Assembly (NCBI RefSeq): GCF_001591825.1
Contig: NZ_BCVQ01000037.1
Location: 1-39,676 of the forward strand
Source of the DNA: Rossellomorea vietnamensis NBRC 101237
Lineage (GTDB): Bacteria; Bacillota; Bacilli; Bacillales; Bacillaceae_B
DNA length: 39,676 nucleotides
Reading direction: 5' to 3'
Shown here in pieces: positions 7,030 through 17,310 of the stretch. How positions within the stretch are numbered: position 1 is the first letter of the stretch; each line of letters starts with the position of its first letter. A program made the position numbers and the translations under genes. The notes beneath the pieces were generated by a model, which was not told where the DNA came from, ran no database searches, and saw nothing but the letters and a program-made list of their open reading frames with translations.

Positions 7030-8571
7030 ATGGCAGAAAAACTGGACTTATCACAATTTGAAAAGAAAATGATCATTCGTCCAATGGAACATAAGGACAT
7101 TCAAGATATCATCAATATGCAGTCTGTCTGCTTTCCAGGGATGGACCCATGGAAAGTGGAGCATCTGGAAAGTCACCTGGAAGTGTTTCCGGAAGGTCAG
7201 CTCGTAGCAGAATTAGATGGGGAAATCATCGCATCATGCTCGAGTCTGATCATTAACTTTGATGAGTATGACGATCGCCATACATGGGATGATGTAACGG
7301 ATAATGGTTACATAACGAACCACAATCCCGATGGCTATAACCTGTACGGGATCGAAGTGATGGTGCACCCTGATTACCGGCGCATGAAGGTAGGCCACCG
7401 TTTGTATGAAGCCAGAAAGGACCTTGCGAGGCAGTGGAATTTAAAAAGTATAATAATCGGGGGAAGAATCCCGAATTATCATAAACATTCTGATGAAATG
7501 TCTCCAAGGGAGTATGTGGATTCGGTGGGGCGTCATAAGATTTACGATCCCGTGCTTTCGTTCCAGCTTCTGAACGGATTCACCCTGATGAGGATCAATC
7601 CGAACTACCTGCCGGATGATAAGCGGTCCCATAAATACGCCACACTGATGGAATGGAATAATGTCGACTACCGTCCATCCAGCAAACGTCACTTCAAGAC
7701 GAGCTATCCGGTCCGGATCTGTGTCGTTCAATATATGATGCGGAAAATCAACTCCTTTGAAGAATTTGCCAATCAGGTGGAGTATTTCACCGATGTGGCT
7801 TCCGATGCGAAATCAGATTTCGTGGTGTTCCCTGAGATTTTCACCACCCAGCTCATGTCATTCCTGAATATTCAATCACCAAGCCTTGCAGTAAGAAGAC
7901 TGACAGACTTCACAGAGGATTATATTGAATTATTCACGGACCTTGCTGTTCGGTACAATGTCAACATCATCGGGGGTTCACACTTCGTCAAGGAAGAAAA
8001 CGATGAGATCTACAATATTGCTTATCTCTTCCGTCGTGATGGGACGATCGAGAAGCAATACAAAGTTCATATCACACCGAATGAACGGAAATGGTGGGGA
8101 ATCAGCCCCGGGGATTCTGTCAGGGTCTTCGATACGGATTGCGGGAAGATCGCGATTCAAATATGCTATGATATTGAATTCCCCGAGCTTGCTCGTATCG
8201 CAACAGACAAAGGGGCAAAGATCATCTTCACCCCATTCTGTACAGAGGATCGCCAAGGCTATCTTCGTGTGAGATACTGTGCCCAGGCCCGTGCTGTCGA
8301 GAATCAGATCTATACAGTCATTTCCGGTACAGTCGGAAATCTTCCACAAACGGAAAATATGGACATCCAATACGCCCAGTCAGGCATCTTTGCCCCGTCC
8401 GACTTTGAATTCGCACGTGACGGAATCGTAGGCGAAACCAACCCGAACATCGAAATGGTCATGATCGGAGACGTCGACCTCGAAGTCCTCCGCCGCCAAC
8501 GCCAATCAGGCACCGTCCGTCAACTCAAAGACCGACGCCATGACGTCTATGGAGTGAATTATAAGAAGTAA
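7030..8571 (+). CDS. yhcX: GNAT acetyltransferase-nitrilase fusion (YhcX-like)
   Basis: A 513-residue two-domain protein. Residues 15-200 form a GNAT N-acetyltransferase domain with the acetyl-CoA region VMVHPDYRRMKVGHRLYEA. Residues 225-500 form a carbon-nitrogen hydrolase domain with the complete nitrilase triad: Glu269 (FPEIF), Lys345 (YKVHITP) and Cys379 (QICYDIEFPE). Length and order equal B. subtilis YhcX, annotated as an amidohydrolase of unknown substrate. A GAAGGAGT ribosome binding site precedes the ATG. It is transcribed alone and ends at a terminator at 8581. The metabolite it acts on is unknown. Confidence 0.92.
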   Translation: MAEKLDLSQFEKKMIIRPMEHKDIQDIINMQSVCFPGMDPWKVEHLESHLEVFPEGQLVAELDGEIIASCSSLIINFDEYDDRHTWDDVTDNGYITNHNPDGYNLYGIEVMVHPDYRRMKVGHRLYEARKDLARQWNLKSIIIGGRIPNYHKHSDEMSPREYVDSVGRHKIYDPVLSFQLLNGFTLMRINPNYLPDDKRSHKYATLMEWNNVDYRPSSKRHFKTSYPVRICVVQYMMRKINSFEEFANQVEYFTDVASDAKSDFVVFPEIFTTQLMSFLNIQSPSLAVRRLTDFTEDYIELFTDLAVRYNVNIIGGSHFVKEENDEIYNIAYLFRRDGTIEKQYKVHITPNERKWWGISPGDSVRVFDTDCGKIAIQICYDIEFPELARIATDKGAKIIFTPFCTEDRQGYLRVRYCAQARAVENQIYTVISGTVGNLPQTENMDIQYAQSGIFAPSDFEFARDGIVGETNPNIEMVMIGDVDLEVLRRQRQSGTVRQLKDRRHDVYGVNYKK

Positions 8572-8580
8572 TGTACATCA

Positions 8581-8614
8581 AAAGGCCCTGCTGAACTGTT
8601 CAGTAGGGCTTTAT
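8581..8614 (+). terminator. Terminator after yhcX
   Basis: AAAGGCCCTGCTGAAC pairs with GTTCAGTAGGGCTTT across a very short loop. The stem's own A and T runs serve both strands. Confidence 0.8.
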
Positions 8615-8654
8615 CTATGGAAGCATAACAATCAACTTCTAAACACACGTTTAT

Positions 8655-8734
8655 AAAGTTGATTGAAACGGAAGATGCTCGACTCCCTCGGGAAATCCGG
8701 GAAAGTTGTGACCCCACAGGGCAATCGAAGGTGA
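8655..8734. repeat. Left half of a dispersed Bacillus repeat
   Basis: It starts with AAAGTTGATTGAAACGGAAG and contains the GACCCCACAGG core typical of the fuller element. The right half is missing here and a matching right half lies at 10528. The 8572-8903 gap otherwise holds only the yhcX terminator and AT-rich DNA. Confidence 0.55.
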
Positions 8735-8903
8735 TTAATATTTCCTTACTAAATTAAAATTAATAATATAAAAACAATGATATATTTGCACATGTTAGTT
8801 CGTGAAATATTCTGAAAAAACAATAAAAAACAACGATATTCCTCCAAAAAATATGATCATTATTGTATAATATAGTAAATACTATTATGAAAGTTGGATA
8901 TGT

Positions 8904-9635
8904 ATGGAATTTATGACGACAAAGGATATCCATGAGAGGGATGGAGAATATCATAATTTAAGAAAATTGCTACATAAGGTCATTATGAAAAAGTTTCTCC
9001 ATATTAAGATGGATAATGATAGATTAGATAATCCAGTTGCAATCTTACTTGGAGGGGGATCAGGGGCTGGAAAAACCTCAGTTTTAGATGATATCATCGG
9101 GGAAGAAGGCTGTGTGATTATAGATGCAGATAAAATAAAGCAGGAAATACCAGAGTTTCAATTGCTAAAGTCTGTTAAAAATAACTTAGCTGCTGATGTA
9201 GTCCATGATGAAAGTTCACATACTGTAAGGTTATTATTGAGAGCAACTATAGGGACTTACAGAGATTTTGTTTATGATGGAACAATGATAGACAGTGAAA
9301 AATATGTAGGTATTATAAAAGAATTAAAAGAAAATGGATACTCAGTCCATATGGTTATGGTTGATGCTGATGTAGAAGTAGCAGTAAAGAGAGTTGCTTT
9401 GAGGAATAGTGAGGGAAGGTTTGTATCTGAGGAATTTGTCAGAAAGTCAAATAGATTAGTCTCTGAATCATTTTCAGTATTAAATGAATATGTAGATTCA
9501 TTTATTATTTATGATAATAGTATCAATGGAAAACATCCTAGTGAAATAGCCCATAGAGACTCGAAAGAAGCAGAATTTGTTATTGACAATGAGGAACTAT
9601 ATAACAATTTCAAAAGGAAAGGCATATTAATGTAA
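8904..9635 (+). CDS. Zeta-toxin-like P-loop kinase
   Basis: The 243-residue protein resembles zeta toxins (PF06414), kinases that phosphorylate UDP-N-acetylglucosamine and poison cell-wall synthesis. The Walker A loop is GGGSGAGKTS (Lys57), followed by the IIDADKIKQEIPEF segment, whose Asp76 corresponds to catalytic Asp67 of the pSM19035 zeta protein. The later RVALRNSEGRF region is arginine-rich, as in the family's phosphate-binding lid. Codon use is far more AT-rich than in the flanking genes, consistent with horizontal transfer. The start at 8904 has only a weak GGA site; 8913 is an alternative. No epsilon-like antitoxin lies upstream; a 58-residue gene lies downstream. Confidence 0.75.
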   Translation: MEFMTTKDIHERDGEYHNLRKLLHKVIMKKFLHIKMDNDRLDNPVAILLGGGSGAGKTSVLDDIIGEEGCVIIDADKIKQEIPEFQLLKSVKNNLAADVVHDESSHTVRLLLRATIGTYRDFVYDGTMIDSEKYVGIIKELKENGYSVHMVMVDADVEVAVKRVALRNSEGRFVSEEFVRKSNRLVSESFSVLNEYVDSFIIYDNSINGKHPSEIAHRDSKEAEFVIDNEELYNNFKRKGILM

Positions 9636-9693
9636 TTATTTATGGTGATTTAGGGTATAATAATATAAGACAGATTTAGGAGGTGTGCATTAA

Positions 9694-9870
9694 ATGAATT
9701 TTAACCAAAAATTAAGGGATAAAATGGAAAGAAAAGGCCCTGAGGCTGCAAAAAAATGGCAAAAAAGGTTAGAGGAAAATGCACTCAAATATGATCCACT
9801 CAAAAATCAGAGAGATAATGAAGTTGCCCAAGAATTTAATCATAGGAGAAGCCTTTTAGTCTCTAACTAA
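9694..9870 (+). CDS. 58-residue charged protein, possible partner of the zeta-like kinase
   Basis: A short gene with a strong AGGAGGT site at 9678-9684, nine bases before the ATG. The protein begins MNFNQKLRDKMERKGPEAAK and is rich in Lys, Arg, Glu and Asn, with no membrane segment; it looks helical. I do not recognise a family. It starts 58 bp after the kinase gene, and a TATAAT-like box at 9656-9661 could give it its own transcription. Role as an antitoxin is a guess from position only. It ends before a clear terminator. Confidence 0.65.
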   Translation: MNFNQKLRDKMERKGPEAAKKWQKRLEENALKYDPLKNQRDNEVAQEFNHRRSLLVSN

Positions 9871-9891
9871 GTTGGCACAATTCAATACAGA

Positions 9892-9920
9892 AGCCCTTCA
9901 CAAAAGTGAGGGGTTTTTTG
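9892..9920 (+). terminator. Terminator after the 58-residue gene
   Basis: CCCTTCAC and GTGAGGGG form an 8-bp stem (one G-T pair) with an AAAA loop, followed by six T. Confidence 0.85.
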
Positions 9921-10492
9921 ATTTTAGATTTTTTAAAATAATTTCTCAACCTGCCAATTTAAACTCCGCTTCTCTGAGATAAAGTATTTAATTATTTAGC
10001 AAATCTACTGCTATACATCTCTGCCTCAGCAATTACACTTTGAAAACCAAACATCTTTAGTGCTTATATATTTCATGTTATAAGTAGTATCAGGGGTTTC
10101 AATTAATCTAATTTGCTTCAGGAAAAGATTCGCAATAGTGCTTATAATAAGAGCATCTCTCTCTATTTTGAATATATGCACAATGATTATCCTCTAATAA
10201 ATGCTTGGCTCAATTTTCTATGTGTTTTTGATAGTTCTCTTCTGCAAATAAGAAGGAGGAATCAAATCTCCCTTATAGGTCATAGTAATATCCTTTTTTT
10301 GTAGCATATTCTTTCTTGTATGCTTAGACTTTGATTATTTAGTGTATCCTCTTTCCTCCACCTGAGTCTTTTTACTTTTTTTACATAAATTTCACATAAC
10401 TTAGTTAGGTCTGTAGCATTCCATTTATTTACCTGCTTTACTCCTATCCTTAGAAAGTGTTTAAAATCTGTGAAAAGGTTGTACTCTGATTC
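9921..10492 (-). pseudogene. AT-rich gap with possible decayed gene
   Basis: No intact gene is visible between 9871 and 10718. On the minus strand 10283-10492 is open for 70 codons without any start codon and reads protein-like (for example KWNATDLTKLCEIYVKKVK). Further minus-strand fragments such as LIETPDTTYNMKYISTKDVW follow, downstream on that strand, in other frames and are broken by stops. This looks like gene debris, but no family can be named and chance reading of AT-rich DNA is possible. Confidence 0.25.
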
Positions 10493-10527
10493 TTACATCA
10501 GGACGACAAAACACACTCATCCCCCCA

Positions 10528-10560
10528 AAGCGAGCACCTGTAGTGGAAATCAACCAGCAC
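10528..10560. repeat. Right half of a dispersed Bacillus repeat
   Basis: AAAGCGAGCACCTGTAGTGG runs on to AAATCAACCAGCA. It matches the right portion of the short copy at 6832-6871 and lacks the left half, which is present at 8655. Confidence 0.55.
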
Positions 10561-10662
10561 TTTCATTTTTATCAACGCAAACATACTAATTCTTTTGAAT
10601 AAAATTATGCTAAAATAAGGATTAAACGAATCTTGTCGACATGTGACGGATTGTTTTAGAAG

Positions 10663-10688
10663 GAATTCTACAATATATGATAGAATTC
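10663..10688. promoter_or_regulatory. Inverted repeat at the probable pgcA promoter
   Basis: GAATTCTA (10663-10670) and TAGAATTC (10681-10688) are perfect inverted repeats separated by 10 bp. The spacer holds a TATGAT-like -10 box at 10676-10681, with a weak TTGTTT -35 at 10651. It could be an operator; no regulator is evident. Confidence 0.35.
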
Positions 10689-10718
10689 ATTATTATACAG
10701 CATTAGGAGGGGATCGTT

Positions 10719-12470
10719 TTGAGTTGGAAAACATCTTGGGAAAAATGGAGCAGCTACTTACATCTGGACAAAGAAGTCAATGAACTTCTAGAGTCAATGA
10801 AAGACGACGAAAAGTCCTTAGAAGACGCATTCTACAAAAACCTTGAATTCGGTACGGGTGGAATGAGGGGAGAAATCGGTCCCGGAACCAATCGGATGAA
10901 CATCTATACAGTCAGAAAAGCCTCTGAAGGACTGGCGCGATACATAGAAGAGCAAGGTGAAGAGGCTAAAAATCGCGGAGTTGTAATCGCTTACGACTCA
11001 CGTTATAAATCACCTGAATTTGCCATGGAGTCAGCGAAGACCCTGGCAACCCATGGCATCCAAACATATGTCTTCGATGAATTGAAACCGACACCGGAGC
11101 TTTCATTTGCCCTGCGGCAGCTAAAGGCATTCTCCGGCATCGTGGTGACTGCAAGCCATAATCCTCCTGAATACAATGGATATAAAGTGTACGGGGAAGA
11201 TGGTGCTCAACTTCCTCCACATGTAGCGGATGCAGTGATCGAGAAAGTGAACGCCGTTGAAAATGAATTGGAAATCCACGTTCAGACCGAAGAAGAATTA
11301 AAAGCAGCCGGCCTGATTAAAATGATCGGGGAAGAGATCGATCAATCATACCTGGAACATTTGATTTCGATTTCCGAGAAGCCTCAGATCGCCAAGGAAA
11401 CCGATTTGAAAATCGTCTTCTCACCACTGCATGGCACTGCCTTGAAGATGGCAGAAAAAGGGTTGAAAGCATTAGGGTATGAGCAAGTTCACATTGTAAA
11501 GGAACAGGCAGTCCCTGATCCTGAATTTACAACAGTGAAGTCTCCGAACCCTGAAGATAAAGCGGCATTTGAATACAGCATCCGTGACGGAAAGGAAATC
11601 GACGCGGATATCCTGATTGCGACGGATCCCGATGCAGACCGTTTAGGTATAGCGGTAAAAGGGGAAACAGGCGAGTATATCCTCCTTACCGGAAACCAGA
11701 CAGGGGCGATCCTCCTGGACTATATCCTTGCCCGCAAACAGGAGAAGAATATGATCCCTGAGAACGGCCGGGTATTCAAAACCATCGTGACATCCGAATT
11801 GGGCCGTAAAGTCGCTGAGCATTATGGAGCTTCAGTCGAGGATGTTCTTACAGGTTTTAAATTCATCGGGGAAAAAATCAAGCAATACGAAGAAACAGGT
11901 GCGTATTCATTCCTATTCGGATATGAAGAAAGCTATGGATACTTGATCGGTGACTTTGCCCGTGATAAGGATGCCATTCAAGCAGTATTGATGGCAGCAG
12001 AAGCGGCTGCTTATTATAAAAAAGAAGGCAAAACGCTATACAATGTCCTCCATGAATTATTCGAAGTACACGGGTTTTATCAGGAAGGACTGAAGAGTCT
12101 GACCCTTAAAGGAAAAGAAGGGGCCGAACAAATTCAAGGGATCCTGAAGGACTTCAGGAACGAACCGTTGAAAGAAGTGGCAGGCTTACGTGTGGTTTCG
12201 TCAGAGGACTACAAAACAAGTACGAAAGTGGATTTGGTATCCGGTGAAGAATCCTCCATTCATCTGCCTTCTTCCAATGTGTTGAAATATCATCTTGAAG
12301 ATGGATCCTGGATTTGCCTCCGTCCATCAGGGACCGAGCCGAAGATCAAGTTCTATTTCAGCGTGATTGGTGAGACCGAAGACGACAGCGGTGAGAAATT
12401 ACAAGCTCTGCAGGATGCCATCATGGCGAAAGTCGAAACGATGATCCGTTCGTCTGTAGGGAAGGCGTAA
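10719..12470 (+). CDS. pgcA: Alpha-phosphoglucomutase / phosphosugar mutase
   Basis: The 583-residue enzyme interconverts glucose 6-phosphate and glucose 1-phosphate, supplying UDP-glucose for glycolipids and teichoic acid glucosylation. The phosphoserine loop is TASHNP (144-149, Ser146), the metal loop DPDADR (303-308), the sugar-binding segment GYEESYG and the phosphate-binding end [13 protein letters not shown]. The start is a TTG at 10719, seven bases after AGGAGGGG (10704-10711); there is no ATG alternative near by. In B. subtilis pgcA is likewise followed by yhcY-yhcZ-yhdA. It ends at a strong terminator. Confidence 0.95.
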   Translation: MSWKTSWEKWSSYLHLDKEVNELLESMKDDEKSLEDAFYKNLEFGTGGMRGEIGPGTNRMNIYTVRKASEGLARYIEEQGEEAKNRGVVIAYDSRYKSPEFAMESAKTLATHGIQTYVFDELKPTPELSFALRQLKAFSGIVVTASHNPPEYNGYKVYGEDGAQLPPHVADAVIEKVNAVENELEIHVQTEEELKAAGLIKMIGEEIDQSYLEHLISISEKPQIAKETDLKIVFSPLHGTALKMAEKGLKALGYEQVHIVKEQAVPDPEFTTVKSPNPEDKAAFEYSIRDGKEIDADILIATDPDADRLGIAVKGETGEYILLTGNQTGAILLDYILARKQEKNMIPENGRVFKTIVTSELGRKVAEHYGASVEDVLTGFKFIGEKIKQYEETGAYSFLFGYEESYGYLIGDFARDKDAIQAVLMAAEAAAYYKKEGKTLYNVLHELFEVHGFYQEGLKSLTLKGKEGAEQIQGILKDFRNEPLKEVAGLRVVSSEDYKTSTKVDLVSGEESSIHLPSSNVLKYHLEDGSWICLRPSGTEPKIKFYFSVIGETEDDSGEKLQALQDAIMAKVETMIRSSVGKA

Positions 12471-12486
12471 ACCTTTTCATCATTTT

Positions 12487-12523
12487 AAAAACAAGAGATG
12501 TGCTCCTGCATCTCTTGTTTTTT
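12487..12523 (+). terminator. Terminator after pgcA
   Basis: AAAACAAGAGATG pairs with CATCTCTTGTTTT around an eight-base loop and leads into a T run. Confidence 0.92.
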
Positions 12524-12639
12524 GGATTGTGATGGGAACGTGTGTTTTCGGTCAAAGGTCGTAGAAGGGTATCCTTCTTTTTGATAATACCGGATTTATG
12601 TGAAATCTATATAATAGTAGTATAGGATCGGAGAGGACG

Positions 12640-13761
12640 ATGAACATGAATTCTGAATCCCTTTCAAATATCGGACTTTTGAAAGAGATAGCCGAGTTGC
12701 TGAACAACGAAACAGAGCTTGATTCCATGCTTTCAGGTGCCCTGAAGAAGCTGATCAGGGGTTCAAGCTTTACAACAGGGTGGATCTTCTTCATTGAAAA
12801 AGAAGGAAGCCACGAACTTGTTTCTTATGAGAATCTGCCGGAATCCCTATCAGACCGTCAATGTGAGCCGATGAAAAAGGGCGGGTGCTGGTGTGTGAAT
12901 CGATTTCGAAAAGGGAAACTCACCAAAGCGTCCAATATTATTGAATGTCAGCGGATCGAGCAGGCCATCGAAGAGAACAGGGAAGATACAGATGATATTA
13001 CGCATCATGCGACGGTCCCCCTCCAGTCCGGGGATGAGTCCTTTGGGTTATTGAATGTCGCAGCACCGAACAAGACCCACTTCACAACAGACGAACTGGC
13101 GCTTCTTGAATCGGTCGCCTTCCAAATCGGATCCGCCATCAAGCGCATCCTGCTCACGAAAAAAGAGCAGGAAGTCGCGTTGATCGGAGAAAGGAACCGG
13201 CTGGCAAGGGATCTTCATGATTCGGTCAATCAATTGTTGTTCTCCCTTACGTTGACGGCAAGGGGAGGGGCAGAAATGACCGGGGATGAAGAAGTAAAGG
13301 ATACGTTCAGAACGATTCAAGGGTTGGCTCAGGAAGCCTTATCGGAAATGAGGGCCCTCATCTGGCAATTGAGACCCCATGGACTTGAGAACGGAGTCGT
13401 AGAAGCGTCCAAAGGATACGCAGAGATGCTCGGATTGACCTTGGAAACGAAAGTTGAAGGAGTCATTTCCTTAAGCTCTAAAATAGAAGAAGTGTTGTGG
13501 CGTGTCAGCCAGGAAGCACTGAATAATTGTAAAAAGCATTCCGGGGAAAAACACATCCTCTATACATTGAAAAGTGAGTCGCAATTGATCCATCTGACGA
13601 TTGAAGATAGAGGATACGGATTTCAATATGACGGAAAGCAGTCTTTGCCTTCAGTCGGGATCCAAAGTATGAAGGAACGTGTGAAAAGCATTGGTGGTAC
13701 GCTGAAGATCGACAGTCAACTTGGAAGGGGAACGGTCATATCAGTTCGATTACCGTATTAG
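12640..13761 (+). CDS. yhcY: GAF-domain sensor histidine kinase (YhcY-like)
   Basis: A 373-residue soluble NarL-class kinase. A GAF domain (about 10-170) carries four cysteines, Cys75, Cys83, Cys85 and Cys103, in the stretch SDRQC...GGCWC...IIEC. The HisKA_3 helix has the phosphorylated His193 in ARDLHDS; the ATPase domain has the N-box QEALNNCKKH and the glycine motif DRGYGF. No membrane segment is present, so the signal is cytoplasmic. GGAGAGG at 12630-12636 suits the second Met codon at 12646 better than the ATG at 12640. It precedes its response regulator by 14 bp. The cysteine cluster suggests a redox or Fe-S/metal signal (inference). Confidence 0.92.
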   Translation: MNMNSESLSNIGLLKEIAELLNNETELDSMLSGALKKLIRGSSFTTGWIFFIEKEGSHELVSYENLPESLSDRQCEPMKKGGCWCVNRFRKGKLTKASNIIECQRIEQAIEENREDTDDITHHATVPLQSGDESFGLLNVAAPNKTHFTTDELALLESVAFQIGSAIKRILLTKKEQEVALIGERNRLARDLHDSVNQLLFSLTLTARGGAEMTGDEEVKDTFRTIQGLAQEALSEMRALIWQLRPHGLENGVVEASKGYAEMLGLTLETKVEGVISLSSKIEEVLWRVSQEALNNCKKHSGEKHILYTLKSESQLIHLTIEDRGYGFQYDGKQSLPSVGIQSMKERVKSIGGTLKIDSQLGRGTVISVRLPY

Positions 13762-13775
13762 GAGGTGCCGGGTAA

Positions 13776-14974
<1,199 letters not shown>

Positions 14975-14975
14975 T

Positions 14976-15007
14976 GAAAAATCGGCATTTTTGCCGGTTT
15001 TTTTGTG
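14976..15007 (+). terminator. Terminator after yhdA
   Basis: ATCGGCA and TGCCGGT form a 7-bp stem with a short T loop, followed by seven T. Confidence 0.85.
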
Positions 15008-15023
15008 ATCTTACACCTGATGG

Positions 15024-15069
15024 AAATAAATAAAAGCTGATCCAATCGTGCATACTAATTGGATCAGCC
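15024..15069 (-). terminator. Terminator of the yhdB-like gene
   Basis: AGCTGATCCAAT at 15035-15046 pairs with ATTGGATCAGC at 15058-15068; on the minus strand the stem is followed by a T-rich tail. Confidence 0.85.
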
Positions 15070-15090
15070 GTAGGTGGAATTCTCTTATTG

Positions 15091-15345
15091 TTACATCTCT
15101 GCAAATGTTTCCTGAAGTGGTTGCTCGACACTATAGGTGAAGTTTGCATGTTCGATATATCGTAAAAGCGTATAGAGATTACGCTCTACAACCGTGTAAT
15201 CATTTGAAAAATGATACGCATGTAAGAAATGTTCAATTCTTTTTGAAAGAAGGTCATCCTTCGTTCTCACCATTAGGATCAACAGGTTATCCCATTCTGA
15301 CCGGTGAGTGTAATACAAGGCCCGATCGTAATCGACTTTGTTCAC
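15091..15345 (-). CDS. yhdB: YhdB-like small protein
   Basis: An 84-residue protein of unknown function. The open frame reaches 15429, but a GTG at 15345 with AAGGAGGG just upstream (15351-15358) gives a product beginning with NKVDYDRALYYTHRSEWDNL after the start residue, which matches the size and character of B. subtilis YhdB in the same chromosomal position. It has no membrane segment and many charged and aromatic residues. Confidence 0.75.
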   Translation of the reverse strand: MNKVDYDRALYYTHRSEWDNLLILMVRTKDDLLSKRIEHFLHAYHFSNDYTVVERNLYTLLRYIEHANFTYSVEQPLQETFAEM

Positions 15346-15512
15346 TTGGTTTCCCTCCTTCTGAAGGGGTACTCCTATTTTGCGCGAGAAACCGTATTTT
15401 TTTCTCTGTAAAAGTTGGTACTGTTGCAAATGCTCGTTTTCCTTCTATTGGGTGAATAAAAACGCCTGATTAATTCATCCTATGTAATGAAACGTAAACA
15501 GAGGTGATGAAA

Positions 15513-15815
15513 ATGAAGAAAGCAATCGTGATGTTATCAACTGTATTTTTTCTAGTATTTTCAAGTCAGGCCCATGCCGAGCAGTCGGACTATAAGAAGT
15601 TTGGACGCATTGCAACAGCAGTCATCAAAGAGGACTATCCTGGGCAGCCTGTAAAGGATTATCAGTACCAGGGACGCAAGAAAATGACGGAGAACAAAGT
15701 ATCCGATGCATTTGAATTTACCGTGCAAGAAAATAATGCAGAGAAAAAGGTCGTTGTCATCGGGGTACACGATCTTGATAATGAAAAGGTACTCAACATC
15801 TCGGTAAAGGAATAG
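15513..15815 (+). CDS. yhdC: YhdC-like secreted protein (DUF3889)
   Basis: A 100-residue protein with a Sec signal peptide (MKKAIVMLSTVFFLVFSSQA, probable cleavage after AHA) and a small PepSY-like mature domain. Start choice: AGAGGTG at 15500-15506 suits the ATG at 15513; GTG 15504 and ATG 15507 overlap the ribosome binding site. Size and position match B. subtilis YhdC. Function unknown; the domain is expected outside the membrane. Confidence 0.8.
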   Translation: MKKAIVMLSTVFFLVFSSQAHAEQSDYKKFGRIATAVIKEDYPGQPVKDYQYQGRKKMTENKVSDAFEFTVQENNAEKKVVVIGVHDLDNEKVLNISVKE

Positions 15816-15828
15816 CGGGAACAGATGA

Positions 15829-15857
15829 AGTCTTCTTTGATTAAGGAGGCTTTTTTT
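15829..15857 (+). terminator. Terminator after yhdC
   Basis: AGTCTTCTT and AAGGAGGCT form a 9-bp stem with two G-T pairs, followed by seven T. Confidence 0.8.
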
Positions 15858-16063
15858 GTTATAGGCGAGACTGGCCGTTCCCCTTAAAACCTGCACGTGC
15901 ATACCCATAAGACGATAAACTAAAGTATTACCTGCAAATTCACCGGCAATTTGCTAAAATGAAATCATACAAAATCGTTTTGATTCTGAAAGGGGATCTT
16001 TGTTCCGATGTGATGCTGTTCTTTTCTTACCTATATATAAACTGAATAGAGGGAGGAAGAGAC

Positions 16064-17254
16064 ATGCATTCCAATGCATTTAGAAATCTGTGGTTCGGCC
16101 AGTCATTGGCCAATATGGGAGATATCTTCTATATCGTAGGGTTGATCTCCCTTGTTTACAACATGACCGGTTCTGCTGTTTACATGACGGCTGTTCCTTT
16201 AGTGATCACCTTTTCACGATTTATCAGCAGCATGGCAGCGCCTTTGTTGTTGAATCGTACACAGATGAAGAGCTTGATCGCGTATTCGCAAATGGGGAAG
16301 ACATTTTTTTTATGCGTGTTCCTCCTGATGATGGTACTGGATTCTCAGAATGTGTGGATTTATCTCAGTTGTGCGAGTATCATTTCTTTTCTGGATGGTT
16401 GGGCACTTCCGGCAAGAAATGCATATGTGCCATTTCTTGTTAAGAGAGAGGAACTTATGGGGGCGAATGGCTTCCTCTCAACCGTCGATCAGACGATTCA
16501 ATTCTCAAGCTGGGCTTTGGGTGGTATTCTTTTAGCGGTCCTGAATGCCACGAATCTTTTCATTGTGGTGACTCTCTTGTTTCTGGCCTCAACCTTTTTT
16601 ATGCTGAAGCTGCCGGTCATTCCAAGTAGCACCCTGGAAGTTCGCAAGGTTTGGTGGCAGGAGCTTGGGGAGGGATGGTTTCAGGTTAAAAGCCGGAAAG
16701 GGCTGGTCCACGTTTTTTGGATATACGGGCTGGAGTCGATTTCAGGGACCGTCTGGATTGCCGCCGTCCTGTATTTGTATGTCGATCTCTCGCTTCAGCG
16801 GGGGGAAGAATGGTGGGGATTCATCAATTCAAGCTTCTTTGTGGGATTGGTCCTTGCCTCCTATCTCATATTTAAGCTGCATGGCATCTTTTCAAAACAC
16901 CGGCATAAGTGGCTCCCCTTCTGCATGATCGTCACTTCAGGTGTCACCCTTGTATTTGCCTGGAACAAAATGGCCGTGATGGCGCTTATCTTGTCGTTTG
17001 TTTTCGGGTTATTTGATCAAATAAAGAATGTAGTGCTTCAGACATATTTACAGGAGAGTGCGCCACCGGAAGAGCTCGGGAAGATTTATGCTGCACAAGG
17101 GGCGTTAACCACGCTCTTGTTCGGCTTATCGTCAGTGGGGGTTGGACTTCTCCTTGAGGTCATGAGTGTTTCAATGGTTTTCACCTGGTCTGCACTCCTG
17201 TTGCTCACTACGCTCATCCCGGTTAAACGATTGCAAAAGAATCTGAATACGTAA
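16064..17254 (+). CDS. MFS transporter
   Basis: A 396-residue integral membrane protein with about 12 helices and the N-terminal [15 protein letters not shown] pattern typical of the EntS/multidrug-like major facilitator branch. GGGAGGAAGAGAC precedes the ATG. Substrate is not predictable from sequence; efflux of a small molecule is likely. It has its own terminator and no obvious partner gene. Confidence 0.85.
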   Translation: MHSNAFRNLWFGQSLANMGDIFYIVGLISLVYNMTGSAVYMTAVPLVITFSRFISSMAAPLLLNRTQMKSLIAYSQMGKTFFLCVFLLMMVLDSQNVWIYLSCASIISFLDGWALPARNAYVPFLVKREELMGANGFLSTVDQTIQFSSWALGGILLAVLNATNLFIVVTLLFLASTFFMLKLPVIPSSTLEVRKVWWQELGEGWFQVKSRKGLVHVFWIYGLESISGTVWIAAVLYLYVDLSLQRGEEWWGFINSSFFVGLVLASYLIFKLHGIFSKHRHKWLPFCMIVTSGVTLVFAWNKMAVMALILSFVFGLFDQIKNVVLQTYLQESAPPEELGKIYAAQGALTTLLFGLSSVGVGLLLEVMSVSMVFTWSALLLLTTLIPVKRLQKNLNT

Positions 17255-17263
17255 GGTTGATAA

Positions 17264-17300
17264 GAAGGCTGTTCCCTGGATTAGGGAACAGCTTCTTTTT
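17264..17300 (+). terminator. Terminator after the MFS gene
   Basis: GCTGTTCCCT (17268-17277) pairs with AGGGAACAGC (17283-17292), followed by TTCTTTTT. Confidence 0.92.
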
Positions 17301-17310
17301 GGTTACTCAC

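Noticed and set aside
10113..10304. 63-codon plus-strand frame in the AT-rich gap
   Set aside because: No ribosome binding site, random-looking composition and no similarity that I recognise.
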